From an uncultured Selenomonas sp. (GTDB taxonomy: Bacteria > Bacillota > Negativicutes > Selenomonadales > Selenomonadaceae), in NCBI GenBank assembly GCA_905372355.1, contig CAJPOT010000009.1, forward strand, positions 1 through 64,000: a stretch of 64,000 nt of DNA, in the 5' to 3' direction. The number at the start of each line of letters is the position of its first letter. Positions within the stretch are counted from its first letter, which is position 1. Below the pieces are notes generated by a model. It was not told the origin of the DNA. It worked only from the letters and a program-made list of their open reading frames with translations, and did no database searches. Below, one piece after another: positions 28,152 to 36,315 of this stretch. The position numbers and the translations under genes were made by a program.

Positions 28152-29183
28152 TTAAATATCCATCGGCTCGATTTTCTCGTCCTGCATGAACTTCGCGAGC
28201 TTCTTGACGCCGCGCATGACTTCGTAGTAGCTCTCTGGCGTCAGCGACTGCGGGCCGTCGGAAAGTGCCTTCGCCGGATTCGGGTGCATCTCCATGATGA
28301 GTCCGTCTGCGCCAGCGGCGATCGAGGCGAACGCCATGGGGCGCACGAAGCGCCACTTGCCCGTGCCGTGGCTCGGATCGGCGATGATGGGAAGGTGCGA
28401 CAGGTGCTTGATGGCGGCGACGGCACTGAGATCGAGCGTGTTGCGCGTGTACGTCTCGTAGGTGCGGATGCCGCGCTCGCAGAAGATCACGTTCGGATTG
28501 CCCTCGTTCATGATGTACTCGGCGGCGTTCAGCCACTCATCAATCGTCGCCGCGAGGCCGCGCTTGAGCATGACGGGCTTCGTACCGCGTCCGACCTCCT
28601 TCAAGAGGCGGAAGTTCTGCATGTTGCGCGCGCCGATCTGCAGGACGTCAGCATACTCGGAAACGAGTCCAACGTTCTCGACCTCCGTGACCTCGGTGAC
28701 GACCTTGAGTCCCGTCTTCTCGCGCGCCTCAGCGAGGAGCTTCAAGCCTTCCTCTTCAAGACCTTGGAAGGAGTACGGCGATGTGCGCGGCTTGTAGGCG
28801 CCGCCGCGCAGGAACTCGGCGCCGCCCTTCTTGACGATCTCGGCAGCCTCCATGAGCTGCTCGCGCGACTCGACGGCGCACGGCCCCGCCATGACGACGG
28901 GCGTTCCCGCACCGATCTTGACGCCGTCGACATCGACGACCGTCGGCATCGGATGGAACTCACGGCTCGCGAGCTTGTAGCTCTTGGAGATGGCAACGCT
29001 CTGCTCGACGCCCGCCATCGCGTCGATCGCCAAGGAGCCCATGCGGCGCTTGTCGCCGATGACGCCGACGATCTTCTGCTGTGCGCCCTCCATGATCTTC
29101 GCCTCAAGTCCCACACCGTTGATCGCATGGATGACTTCCTTGATGTTTTCCGCCGTTGCGTCCGGATTCATAATGATGACCAT
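28152..29183 (-). CDS. aroF: 3-deoxy-7-phosphoheptulonate synthase
   Basis: A 343-residue DAHP synthase of the short beta-type with an N-terminal ferredoxin-like regulatory domain (about 1-75). It condenses phosphoenolpyruvate and erythrose 4-phosphate, the first step to aromatic amino acids. Motifs include [28 protein letters not shown], the CERGIRTYE segment and [11 protein letters not shown] with the metal-binding His. It overlaps pheA by 16 nt, so the first shikimate step and the phenylalanine branch are made together. The N-terminal domain in this subfamily commonly confers feedback control by Tyr or Phe. Confidence 0.96.
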   Translation of the reverse strand: MVIIMNPDATAENIKEVIHAINGVGLEAKIMEGAQQKIVGVIGDKRRMGSLAIDAMAGVEQSVAISKSYKLASREFHPMPTVVDVDGVKIGAGTPVVMAGPCAVESREQLMEAAEIVKKGGAEFLRGGAYKPRTSPYSFQGLEEEGLKLLAEAREKTGLKVVTEVTEVENVGLVSEYADVLQIGARNMQNFRLLKEVGRGTKPVMLKRGLAATIDEWLNAAEYIMNEGNPNVIFCERGIRTYETYTRNTLDLSAVAAIKHLSHLPIIADPSHGTGKWRFVRPMAFASIAAGADGLIMEMHPNPAKALSDGPQSLTPESYYEVMRGVKKLAKFMQDEKIEPMDI

Positions 29184-30058
29184 AAAGATGCTCCTTTCAA
29201 ATTTGCAGCCGTCAGCACAGGAAACGCGCCGAGGGTGCGCAGCCAGATGCTCTTTTGGCGCACCGCTTCCACTGAAGCGGCAAGCCCGACGGCATCCGCC
29301 TCCAACTCAAAGAAAAAGATATACGCTCCAAGCTCCGTGCGTGCGGGGCGCGACTCGATGCGCAGCATGTTCACGCCGCGCACGGCGAACTCCTGCAAAA
29401 CCTCGCACAAGCTGCCCGCGCGCTTGCCGTCAATCTGGCAGATTACCAGGAGCTTCTCAGGCACAGGCTCATTCGAGAAACGAAGCGCCGGCGGCTTTTT
29501 CCCCGCACGCTCAACGAGAAAGAAGCGCGTGCAGTTCGCCATCGTGTCCTGGATGTCCTCGGCCACGGGATAAAGGCCATACAGTTCGCCCGCACGCGCC
29601 GTGCAGATGGCGGCTGAGCCGTCCTCAGGACGGCTCAGCGCGACGAGGCGAGCCGCCTCCGCCGTCGAGGAGACTGCAACGAGGCGAGCCGCCGCATGGT
29701 GCTCCTTCAAGTAGGCGCGACACTGCGAGAGCGGCTGCGCATGAGAGATGATGCTTCGCACCTCGGTTTTCGGGTACTTCATCATCAGCTCGTTGCGCAC
29801 GCCCCAGATGAGTTCCAAATTCACGGCGAAGGCTTCGCTCGAACTCAAGGTGTCGAGCGTGATGTTCACCGAACCTTCGAGCGAATTTTCCACCGGCACG
29901 AGCGCTCCCTGCACCTGCCCCTCCTCCACCGCCGAAAGCGCCTGAAAGATGGCAGGAAAGGGCAGAAGCTCGCGCGGCTCATCGAGAAGCCCGTTCAAAT
30001 GAAGCGCCGCCGCCTCACTGTGCGTACCCAGAGGGCCGAGAAAGCCCAACGTGTCCAT
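29168..30058 (-). CDS. pheA: Prephenate dehydratase
   Basis: A 296-residue enzyme converting prephenate to phenylpyruvate. The start MDTLGFLGPLGTHSEAA at 30058 has GGAGG upstream and is preferred to 30088. The catalytic TRF motif appears in NCTRFFLVE, and the C-terminal ACT domain carries the IESRPARTELG segment that binds phenylalanine. It is a monofunctional dehydratase with no chorismate mutase domain. It leads the pheA-aroF operon, with a promoter and a terminator-like hairpin in its leader. Confidence 0.95.
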   Translation of the reverse strand: MDTLGFLGPLGTHSEAAALHLNGLLDEPRELLPFPAIFQALSAVEEGQVQGALVPVENSLEGSVNITLDTLSSSEAFAVNLELIWGVRNELMMKYPKTEVRSIISHAQPLSQCRAYLKEHHAAARLVAVSSTAEAARLVALSRPEDGSAAICTARAGELYGLYPVAEDIQDTMANCTRFFLVERAGKKPPALRFSNEPVPEKLLVICQIDGKRAGSLCEVLQEFAVRGVNMLRIESRPARTELGAYIFFFELEADAVGLAASVEAVRQKSIWLRTLGAFPVLTAANLKGASLWSSL

Positions 30059-30117
30059 TACCCGCCTCCTTCTCCACTCAGAAAGCACGGATAAATCCCG
30101 TGCCGCCTTACGAAAAA

Positions 30118-30146
30118 GCCCCCTTGAGCAAGGACGCCAAGGGGGC
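30118..30146 (-). terminator. Terminator-like hairpin between the pheA promoter and pheA
   Basis: The stem GCCCCCTTG/CAAGGGGGC is followed on the minus strand by TTTTTCG. It may end cysK transcription. The best pheA promoter lies upstream of it, so it could also work as an attenuator in the pheA leader. A second small hairpin (GCACGG/CCGTGC) follows about 15 nt later. Confidence 0.6.
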
Positions 30147-30166
30147 AGATTGCTGAAAACGCTTCT

Positions 30167-30195
30167 ATATTATCACAGAAACGACAGCTTTGCAA
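30167..30195 (-). promoter_or_regulatory. Probable pheA-aroF promoter
   Basis: On the minus strand TTGCAA (30195-30190) and TAATAT (30172-30167) are 17 nt apart, within an AT-rich patch in otherwise GC-rich DNA. Transcription would start near 30160, about 100 nt before the pheA ATG and just before the hairpin. Confidence 0.45.
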
Positions 30196-30279
30196 GTTTA
30201 CAGTTCACGAGTTTTTCGTGTCGTGAGCGAGCGGCTCTTTTCCCGCAGGAATCTCGACACGCATCCGGCCCTTTGCCGT

Positions 30280-31212
30280 TCAATCGTTGAAAAGATCCGT
30301 CGAAAGATAGCGGTCGCCCGTGTCGGGCAGGAGAGCCACGATCGTCTTGCCCTTCGCCTCGGGACGGCGCGCAATCTCGACGGCGGCGGCAAGAGCAGCG
30401 CCCGACGAGATGCCGACGAGCGCCCCTTCCGTACGCGCGAACTCCCTGCCGTAGCGGAAAGAGTCGTCGTTCGACACCGTGATGACCTCATCGTACACGC
30501 TCGTATTGAGCGTCTCGGGCACGAAGCCTGCACCGATGCCCTGAATCTTGTGCGGACCGGCCTTGCCTTCGCTCAAGACGGGCGAATTCTCCGGCTCGAT
30601 GGCGATGACCTTCACGTTCGGATTCTTGCTCTTCAAGTATTCCCCGACGCCCGTCACCGTGCCGCCCGTGCCGACGCCCGCAAGAAAATAATCGACCCTG
30701 CCTTCCGTCGCCTCCCAGATTTCAGGCCCCGTCGTCCTCTTGTGTACGGCGGGGTTAGCAGGATTCGTGAATTGCGACGGAATGTAGGAATTCGGCGTTT
30801 CCTTCGCAAGTTCCTCCGCCTTCTCGATCGCGCCCTTCATGCCCTTCGCGCCGTCCGTCAAGACAATCTCGGCGCCGTACGCCTTCAAGAGGTTGCGCCG
30901 CTCGACGCTCATCGTCTCGGGCATCGTGAGAATGGCACGGTAGCCGCGCGCCGCTGCGACGCTCGCGAGGCCGATGCCCGTGTTGCCGCTCGTCGGCTCA
31001 ATGATGACAGAGCCGGGCTTCAGATCGCCGTTTTTCTCCGCCTCCTCGACCATCGCCTGCGCGATGCGATCCTTGACGCTGCCCGCGGGATTGAAGTACT
31101 CAAGCTTCGCGAGGATCGTCGCCTCGACGCCATGCTTCGCGCTGAAATTCTTCGCGTGCAGGAGCGGCGTGCCGCCGATGAGTTCCGTAACGCTTTCGTA
31201 TATCTTTGCCAT
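30280..31212 (-). CDS. cysK: Cysteine synthase A
   Basis: A 310-residue PLP enzyme that makes cysteine from O-acetylserine and sulfide. The PLP lysine is in [11 protein letters not shown] (about 42), the substrate loop is TSGNTGIG, and the phosphate-binding loop is [13 protein letters not shown]. The C-terminal [13 protein letters not shown] is typical for CysK. It has its own promoter and a palindrome in the leader. A CymR-like Rrf2 regulator lies 650 bp away; in other Firmicutes CymR acts with CysK to control sulfur genes, but a link here is inference. Confidence 0.97.
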   Translation of the reverse strand: MAKIYESVTELIGGTPLLHAKNFSAKHGVEATILAKLEYFNPAGSVKDRIAQAMVEEAEKNGDLKPGSVIIEPTSGNTGIGLASVAAARGYRAILTMPETMSVERRNLLKAYGAEIVLTDGAKGMKGAIEKAEELAKETPNSYIPSQFTNPANPAVHKRTTGPEIWEATEGRVDYFLAGVGTGGTVTGVGEYLKSKNPNVKVIAIEPENSPVLSEGKAGPHKIQGIGAGFVPETLNTSVYDEVITVSNDDSFRYGREFARTEGALVGISSGAALAAAVEIARRPEAKGKTIVALLPDTGDRYLSTDLFND

Positions 31213-31247
31213 GATATTTCCTCCTCAAGTTCAAATATCGTTATTTC

Positions 31248-31262
31248 ATATCTGTTTGATAT
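31248..31262. promoter_or_regulatory. Palindrome in the cysK leader
   Basis: ATATC and GATAT flank a 5-nt centre just downstream of the predicted -10 of cysK, between it and the start codon. The position suits a repressor such as the nearby Rrf2 protein, though the sequence does not clearly match a known CymR box. Confidence 0.35.
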
Positions 31263-31267
31263 GTTAT

Positions 31268-31296
31268 ATACTACATCGTTTTTCCTAGCGTGTCAA
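31268..31296 (-). promoter_or_regulatory. cysK promoter
   Basis: On the minus strand TTGACA (31296-31291) is 17 nt from TAGTAT (31273-31268). The -35 is perfect. Confidence 0.6.
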
Positions 31297-31500
31297 TAGG
31301 CTTTTTGAAAAATTGTTCGCAGCGGCGAATCTTTACACTCGCCAACCGCACAGTCACAATCCCGAAGCTCTGCAGGGCTGCCTCTTCTGATGCACCTTAT
31401 TAAGGAAACACGAATAAATGCAGCACTTCCCTAAGGAATCGCACGACAGAAAACACATTTCATTGCTATGCAATTGACAAATTCGCGATTTCCTTATAAG
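31297..31500. other. Non-coding stretch with a degenerate MITE end
   Basis: No credible gene is seen. A fragment at about 31399-31432 (TTAAGGAAACACGAATAAA) resembles the end of the 23475-23761 element. The rest is unremarkable AT-rich DNA leading into the 108-bp tandem repeats. Confidence 0.4.
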
Positions 31501-31824
31501 CTACACGCACAAACGTCCACTTTGTGGACAAAAGTGCGCCGCCCTTACAGAAACCTAGCCAATCAGTCTGCGCCCTTCGGGCTTGACTTCTTGGGGTTTC
31601 ATGGTAAGCTACACGCACAAACGTCCACTTTGTGGACAAAAGTGCGCCGCCCTTACAGAAACCTAGCCAATCAGTCTGCGCCCTTCGGGCTTGACTTCTT
31701 GGGGTTTCATGGTAAGCTACACGCACAAACGTCCACTTCGTGGACATTGTGCGCCGCCCTTACAGAAACCTAGCCAATCAGTCTGCACCCTTCGGGCTTG
31801 ACTTCTTGGGGTTTCATGGTAATA
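31501..31824 (+). repeat. Three tandem 108-bp repeat units
   Basis: Units begin at 31501, 31609 and 31717. The first two are virtually identical; the third differs slightly (GTCCACTTCGTGGAC and a deletion after it). Each unit holds a GTCCAC/GTGGAC inverted pair, a TTCGG core and TTGACT, then 16 nt, then TAAGCT, which is promoter-like. Inverted copies open the window (1-153), and partial copies lie at 14532-14572, 23606-23640, 33584-33630, 40663-40700 and 46443-46545. Open frames on both strands here just repeat the unit. Confidence 0.9.
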
Positions 31825-31825
31825 T
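31798..31825 (+). promoter_or_regulatory. Promoter of the Rrf2 gene supplied by the last repeat unit
   Basis: TTGACT (31798-31803) inside the last repeat unit is 16 nt from TAATAT (31820-31825), created where the repeat ends and unique DNA begins. The Rrf2 gene starts 40 nt further on. Confidence 0.5.
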
Positions 31826-31864
31826 AAATACATATATAAACTGTATGAAAAGAGGTATTCCTTT

Positions 31865-32311
31865 ATGAAAATTTCCGCCAAAGGGCGCTACGGACTGGCT
31901 GCCATGGCGTTCCTCGCGCGAATCGGCCAGGCGAACAGCCCGACGACGATCCTCACGATCTCTGAGAACCTCGGCATATCCAAGATCTACCTGGAGCAGG
32001 TATTCTCCCTTCTGAAGCACGCGCGGCTCGTGACCTCAAGCAAAGGTTCGCAGGGCGGCTACCATCTCGCTCGCGCGGCGCAGGAGATCACGGCGTGGGA
32101 CGTACTCGCCGCCATCGAACTGCCGCTGACGGAGAAGGCAGGGCCTGCGACAGGAGATGCACAGGAGGATCTTGAACAGGCGTTGACGAACTGCGTCTAC
32201 GATCCTCTGGACGCCGCCATACGACAATCGCTTCAAGGCGTGAACCTCTGCGCTATCCTCGAAGAAGCCGACCGACAAAAGTCTCAGGAAAACATCATGT
32301 ATTTTATCTAA
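31865..32311 (+). CDS. Rrf2-family transcriptional regulator, CymR-like
   Basis: A 148-residue winged-helix regulator. MKISAKGRYGLAAMAFLAR is the standard Rrf2 opening, and the recognition helix and wing are in NLGISKIYLEQVFSLLKHARLVTSSKGSQGGYHLAR. Of the three cysteines that bind an Fe-S cluster in IscR-type members only two Cys (TNCVYD and NLCAIL) are present, and not in the IscR spacing, so it is more like CymR. It lies near cysK in opposite orientation. Regulation of sulfur metabolism is the best guess. Its promoter seems to come from the upstream repeat. Confidence 0.88.
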   Translation: MKISAKGRYGLAAMAFLARIGQANSPTTILTISENLGISKIYLEQVFSLLKHARLVTSSKGSQGGYHLARAAQEITAWDVLAAIELPLTEKAGPATGDAQEDLEQALTNCVYDPLDAAIRQSLQGVNLCAILEEADRQKSQENIMYFI

Positions 32312-32418
32312 GCGCAAAAATTTCTTTTTCCACTCAAGTATATTCGGTGTTCCTCTATTACTCGCCTTCCTTTATCTTCCATTGTTTTTAGGACTTTTCA
32401 GCGGGAAACAGAAAAACC

Positions 32419-32446
32419 TTGCAATTTTTGTCCGATGGTGTATAAT
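32419..32446 (+). promoter_or_regulatory. Promoter of the 76-residue gene
   Basis: TTGCAA (32419-32424), 16 nt, then a perfect TATAAT (32441-32446). The resulting leader is about 100 nt and contains a small hairpin (AAGAAC/GTTCTT near 32461-32479). Confidence 0.55.
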
Positions 32447-32551
32447 GGGCGTGAGATTCGGAAGAACGGTGTTTCGTTCTTTCCATCTTGTTTCGAGGAA
32501 GTCCTTCAAATGGATTTCCGGTACGGTTGCAACACCGCTGGAGGGATTTTT

Positions 32552-32782
32552 ATGACGATTGACAATGTCACCGTCATCATCGAGAGCGGCGCTCTTTCTG
32601 CTAAGGAAGCGGAGCGCTACATCCGTAAAATCCAAAGGCACTCGAAAGGTCGCACGCTCAAGCGTGTTTCATTCAGGTTGGCTGACGGACATTTGGATTT
32701 GCGCTATGCATTCGAGGGTATCCCCTTCGAGCGCATCCGCCGCATCTCGCATGAGACGCCAAAAGAGCGCAAGGCTGTCTGA
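32552..32782 (+). CDS. Small conserved-looking protein of unknown function
   Basis: A 76-residue basic protein (MTIDNVTVIIESGALSAKEA opening, then YIRKIQRHSKGR). The ATG at 32552 has GGAGGG 7 nt upstream and is preferred to an earlier ATG at 32435, which lies before the predicted -10. It has its own promoter, an unusually long leader and a strong terminator, so it is probably a real monocistronic gene. No family is recognised. It looks like an alpha/beta fold with a helix at residues 15-30 followed by two strands. Confidence 0.6.
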   Translation: MTIDNVTVIIESGALSAKEAERYIRKIQRHSKGRTLKRVSFRLADGHLDLRYAFEGIPFERIRRISHETPKERKAV

Positions 32783-32800
32783 CCACCGCCGAATCGCACG

Positions 32801-32842
32801 AAAAAAAAGCCGCTGTCGAGGAAACCCGACAGCGGCTTTTTC
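32801..32842 (+). terminator. Bidirectional terminator
   Basis: The stem AGCCGCTGTCG/CGACAGCGGCT has eight A residues before it and five T residues after it. It serves the 76-residue gene on the plus strand and mop on the minus strand. Confidence 0.9.
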
Positions 32843-32874
32843 ATTATGTGCAGTTCCTGAACGCCAAGGGGCGC

Positions 32875-33087
32875 TCAGTCGTCCACGCCGACCATGACGG
32901 AAGTCGCCTTGATGACGGCGTAGGCTTCCTTGCCGATCGCAAGACCGAGCCGCTCGACAGAGCCCATGCTGATGGTCGCCGTGACGACGTTGCCGCCCGC
33001 GATCTCAATACCAACGATGGCATTGACCGCACCTTTCTCGATGGATACAACCTTACCCTTGAACTGATTTCTTGCACTGAGCTTCAT
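32875..33087 (-). CDS. mop: Molybdenum-pterin-binding (TOBE/Mop) protein
   Basis: A 70-residue single TOBE domain (MKLSARNQFKGKVVSIEKGA, then AVNAIVGIEIAGGNVVTATIS and AVIKATSVMVGVDD). Mop proteins form hexamers that store molybdate or tungstate in the cytosol. The length is typical for a stand-alone Mop. No molybdate transporter is adjacent in the window. Confidence 0.93.
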   Translation of the reverse strand: MKLSARNQFKGKVVSIEKGAVNAIVGIEIAGGNVVTATISMGSVERLGLAIGKEAYAVIKATSVMVGVDD

Positions 33088-33139
33088 TTCTTCACTTCTC
33101 CTTCACAAATAGACAAAACCCTTCCCTCTGCACTGAACC

Positions 33140-33475
33140 TTAAAAGAGCGCAGTCAATGCAGTAGTCAAACCGAAGACGATTCCCGGGGAGTTGGCGATG
33201 ACGATCGGCCAATCGCGCTGCTGCTTGAAGAAGCCGTACGCCACCCAGATCGTGCAGTTGATGAACGCGACGAACGGCTGAATCCAATCGCCCGGATGTC
33301 CGGACAGATTGCCGATGATCTGCGGGATATAGGAGACATACATGCACACGGACAGAATGGATCCGATCGTTCCGACGACCTTCATCTTATCCTGCACGGC
33401 GCTCTTCCCGAGATTGGCAGCCTTCTTCTCCACATGCTCTGACTCGGACTCCATTTTTTTCAGCGGTGTTTCCAT
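33140..33475 (-). CDS. SemiSWEET sugar transporter
   Basis: A 111-residue membrane protein with three predicted helices (VVGTIGSILSVCMYVSYIPQI, PFVAFINCTIWVAYGFF and WPIVIANSPGIVFGLTTAL). The PQ motif in YIPQI identifies the SemiSWEET/PQ-loop family, which dimerises into a sugar channel. A hydrophilic N-terminal tail of about 30 residues precedes TM1. It lies 52 nt upstream of mop on the same strand, but no functional link is evident. Confidence 0.9.
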   Translation of the reverse strand: METPLKKMESESEHVEKKAANLGKSAVQDKMKVVGTIGSILSVCMYVSYIPQIIGNLSGHPGDWIQPFVAFINCTIWVAYGFFKQQRDWPIVIANSPGIVFGLTTALTALF

Positions 33476-33583
33476 TAGGTAAACTTCCTTCCTAAAATAT
33501 TACAAGTATCGCTTCGCTGCTCATACTAAAAGAGTGCCCGCCAAAAGTCAAGAGACAATCTCAAAATCTTTCCGTTGGTATTT

Positions 33584-33630
33584 TAGCGTGAAAATCCAAG
33601 AGCTCAAGCCGAAGGCGCAGACCGATTGGC
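33584..33630 (-). repeat. Partial copy of the dispersed repeat core
   Basis: TGAAAATCCAAGAGCTCAAG followed by GAAGGCGCAGACCGATTGGC is a diverged copy of the core at 5-50. It lies between the SemiSWEET gene and the next secreted-protein gene. Confidence 0.6.
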
Positions 33631-33639
33631 GAACTTTCC

Positions 33640-34176
33640 TTAACCGAAAATGACCTGATGCACGCCAATCTCCTCGATCAGACCCGCCTCATCCACCGTG
33701 AAACTCACGCTTCTCGCCTCATCGAACCAATATACATGCTTCGAACCGCTTACCTCGCCCTTGCCGTACATCGCCTCAACCTCCTCGAAGGCGTCTCCGA
33801 CGCGAAAGCCCGACGGAGTACGGAACTCCGCACTCCTGCATTCGATGAAAACGATGGGCGCCTCACCCGGCGGGCGCTTGTCACTCTTCTGCATCTCGCC
33901 GCAGAACGTGATTTCAGGGTACTTGTAATATACGAGCCGTAAGGATTCGATTGCTTTTTCCTCCTCGTCGAAGCCGCTGCCCAAAAAATCCTCGGCATAT
34001 TGAAGCGGCATTCCGACGCCAAACTCGATCACGCCCGCCCCGTCCCCGCCTACGGCGTCACAGAGCAGCCCCCATTCGGAATCGGGCATCGTATGCGCGC
34101 TCGCCGTACCACTAACAAAGACGAGAGCAACGAGCAGCAGCGCACCACAGAAAACAGTCTGGAACAGATGTTTCAT
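33640..34176 (-). CDS. Secreted protein of unknown function, paralogue 1
   Basis: A 178-residue protein with a Sec signal peptide ending near SGTASAHTMPDSE. The ATG at 34176 follows GGAGG by 8 nt. It shares with the next gene the mature start (SAHTMPDSE), a GMxLxxxEdxLGS segment, RPxGExPxxxIEC, the motif TPSGFRVG and an AMYGxGEVS motif, and ends with a VSFTVDxAxxI strand. The pattern resembles small periplasmic proteins with repeated beta-alpha units. No known family is recognised. Confidence 0.75.
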   Translation of the reverse strand: MKHLFQTVFCGALLLVALVFVSGTASAHTMPDSEWGLLCDAVGGDGAGVIEFGVGMPLQYAEDFLGSGFDEEEKAIESLRLVYYKYPEITFCGEMQKSDKRPPGEAPIVFIECRSAEFRTPSGFRVGDAFEEVEAMYGKGEVSGSKHVYWFDEARSVSFTVDEAGLIEEIGVHQVIFG

Positions 34177-34263
34177 TTTCAAAACCTCCTTGCTGATGCC
34201 ATCGCCAGAAACGGTGTCAAAAGCAACTCCTGCCGCTCTGCTTCACGGCTGAACATATGAAGT

Positions 34264-34803
34264 TCATACATCGCCCGCTATAATAGTGATTTTCGTGATG
34301 CGATCCGCATCATCGACGGTGAAGCTCACGCTCCGATAGGATGGAAGCGTATAGATGCGCTCGCCCGGGGCATATTTCGACACTTCGCCCTCGCCGTACA
34401 TCGCCGCGACGTCCGCATAGTTGCCGCCGACGCGAAAGCCTGACGGCGTATGGAAGTACGGGCTTTGGCACTCGATGCTTCTGACCGGGATCTCACCTGT
34501 CGGCCGCGAATCGTTCCTGCCGACGGTCGCACCGAATGCGATGTTGCCATACGTATAGCGCACGATGCGAAACTCATAACATTTATCCTGCAATTCAAAA
34601 TCGCTGCCCAAGACAGCCTCGACCTCGTCGAGCGACATGCCGCATTGGAATTCGACCGTGATATCCATGCTCCCTTGCGCACGCGGATAGAGAAGCACAG
34701 CCTCGGAATCAGGCATCGTATGCGCACTCGCGACGCTGCCCGCAAGGACGCTGCCTGCGAGCACCAAAGCACAGGCGAAAAAGAACCGGAACACATTTTT
34801 CAT
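34264..34803 (-). CDS. Secreted protein of unknown function, paralogue 2
   Basis: A 179-residue tandem paralogue of the gene downstream, 87 nt away on the same strand. The signal peptide (FFFACALVLAGSVLAGSVASA) is followed by HTMPDSE. It keeps GMSLDEVEAVLGSDF, SRPTGEIPVRSIEC, HTPSGFRVGG and YRSVSFTVDDADRI. The exact start is uncertain: ATG 34803 or ATG 34812, with AAGGAGG just upstream. Similarity is about 35-40% by eye. Both proteins have two Cys and may be stabilised by a disulfide. Confidence 0.75.
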   Translation of the reverse strand: MKNVFRFFFACALVLAGSVLAGSVASAHTMPDSEAVLLYPRAQGSMDITVEFQCGMSLDEVEAVLGSDFELQDKCYEFRIVRYTYGNIAFGATVGRNDSRPTGEIPVRSIECQSPYFHTPSGFRVGGNYADVAAMYGEGEVSKYAPGERIYTLPSYRSVSFTVDDADRITKITIIAGDV

Positions 34804-34970
34804 TTTCCTCATCTCCTCCTTGTTTCCCAAAAAGTTTCAAGCAGGACTTTCTTCGCTCGCTTCATATTATATATTATACTATAGGAACGTCTCTTTGTGA
34901 CCCGTATAAAATGACCTATCAGAGAAATTTCTTCAAAGAAAACAAACGCCCATTCCTAAAGAATCCATTC

Positions 34971-34999
34971 TTGACTAACTCTGTAACATCGCATATAAT
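34971..34999 (+). promoter_or_regulatory. livK promoter
   Basis: TTGACT (34971-34976), a 17-nt spacer and a perfect TATAAT (34994-34999), about 50 nt before the livK ATG. Confidence 0.75.
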
Positions 35000-35053
35000 A
35001 GGGAAAGTTATCGTGCTGTGCACGTTTTCTAAGCATTTCGGAGGGGGATTTTC

Positions 35054-36226
35054 ATGATTTTCAGCAAGAAGAGCCTGCGGCTCGCCTGCGCCGTTCTCGG
35101 AGCGACGCTCTTGAGCAGCGTCTTTGCAGGCTGCGGCTCGAAGGAGTCGGGCGATACGATCAAGGTCGGCGCGAACTTCGAGCTTACGGGCAACGTCGCG
35201 AACTACGGCAACGCCACGATCGAGGGCCTGCAGCTCGCAATCGACGAGGCGAATGAGGCCGGCGGCATCAATGGCAAGAAGATCGAGCTTGTTTCCGTCG
35301 ACGACAAGTCGGAAGCGGCGGAGTCGATCAATGCGGCGACGAAGCTCATCTCTGACGACGACGTCAAGGTCATCGTCGGCCCTGCGACGACGGGTCTCGT
35401 GCTCGCCGAGACGCAGACGGCGACGGACGCGAAGGTGCCGATCATCGCACCTTGCGCGACGAGTCCCGAGGCGACGGTGGAGAACGGCAAGGTCAAGCCC
35501 TACGTCTTCCGCAGCTGCTTCATCGACCCGCAGCAGGGCGAAGTGATGGCAACCTTCGCCGCGAAGGAGCTCAAGGCGAAGACGGCAGTCATCTACGTCG
35601 ACAACAGCTCGGACTACTCGAAGAACCTCGCGAAGGTGTTCAAGGAGAAGTTCGAAGCGGCAGGCGGCAAGGTCGTCATGGAAGAAGCCTTCCTGCAGAA
35701 GGATCAGGACTTCAAGGCGACGCTCACGAAGCTCAAGACGGCGAACGCTGACGTCATGTTCGTGCCCGCTTACTACGAGGAAGTCGGCAAGATTGTCAAG
35801 CAGGCGCGTGAGATGGGCATCAATTCTGCGATCCTCGGCACGGATGGCTGGGACGACACGAAGGTCGTCGACATCGCCGGCGCGGACGCGCTGAACAACA
35901 CCTTCTTCAGCACGCATTACTCGGAGAAGGACGCCGAGGTGCAGGGCTTCATCGAAGCGTACAAGAAGAAGTACAACCGTGCACCGAACGTCTTCGCGGC
36001 TCTCGGCTACGATGCTGGCAAGATGCTCGTCGATGCTCTGAAGCGTGCGGGCAGCGGCGATACGGAAAAGATTCGCGAGGCGCTTGAGGCGACGAAGGAT
36101 CTCAAGGTCGGTACGGGAACCATCTCTATGGACAAGAACCACAACCCGATCAAGACGGCGGTCATCCTTGAGATGAAGAACGGCGAAAAGGAACTCAAGG
36201 CGAAGATTGCGCCGGAGGGGAACTGA
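35054..36226 (+). CDS. livK: Branched-chain amino-acid ABC transporter substrate-binding lipoprotein
   Basis: A 390-residue type I periplasmic binding protein. The lipobox LLSSVFAGC (Cys about 25) predicts a lipoprotein. Key segments are IKVGANFELTGNVANYG, GGINGKKIELVSVDDKSE and the VIVGPATTGLV ligand loop typical of LivJ/LivK-type binding proteins. It has its own promoter and a partial terminator before livH, so more binding protein than permease is expected. Ligands of this family include Leu, Ile and Val, but related members bind other amino acids or amides. Confidence 0.93.
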   Translation: MIFSKKSLRLACAVLGATLLSSVFAGCGSKESGDTIKVGANFELTGNVANYGNATIEGLQLAIDEANEAGGINGKKIELVSVDDKSEAAESINAATKLISDDDVKVIVGPATTGLVLAETQTATDAKVPIIAPCATSPEATVENGKVKPYVFRSCFIDPQQGEVMATFAAKELKAKTAVIYVDNSSDYSKNLAKVFKEKFEAAGGKVVMEEAFLQKDQDFKATLTKLKTANADVMFVPAYYEEVGKIVKQAREMGINSAILGTDGWDDTKVVDIAGADALNNTFFSTHYSEKDAEVQGFIEAYKKKYNRAPNVFAALGYDAGKMLVDALKRAGSGDTEKIREALEATKDLKVGTGTISMDKNHNPIKTAVILEMKNGEKELKAKIAPEGN

Positions 36227-36245
36227 TTCCGCTTCCAGGCAAGGG

Positions 36246-36272
36246 AAAAGACCGCAGAAATGCGGTCTTTTC
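36246..36272 (+). terminator. Intercistronic terminator after livK
   Basis: The stem AAAAGACCGCA/TGCGGTCTTTT with a GAAA loop lies between livK and livH. It probably lowers expression of the downstream genes. Confidence 0.75.
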
Positions 36273-36315
36273 TATACTTGGAGAAAATTTCGTTTCACAA
36301 AAGAAAGGAGAAATC

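Noticed and set aside
31466..31773. Repetitive ORFs on both strands of the 108-bp repeats
   Set aside because: The unit length is a multiple of three and lacks stops, but there is no Shine-Dalgarno and no family match.
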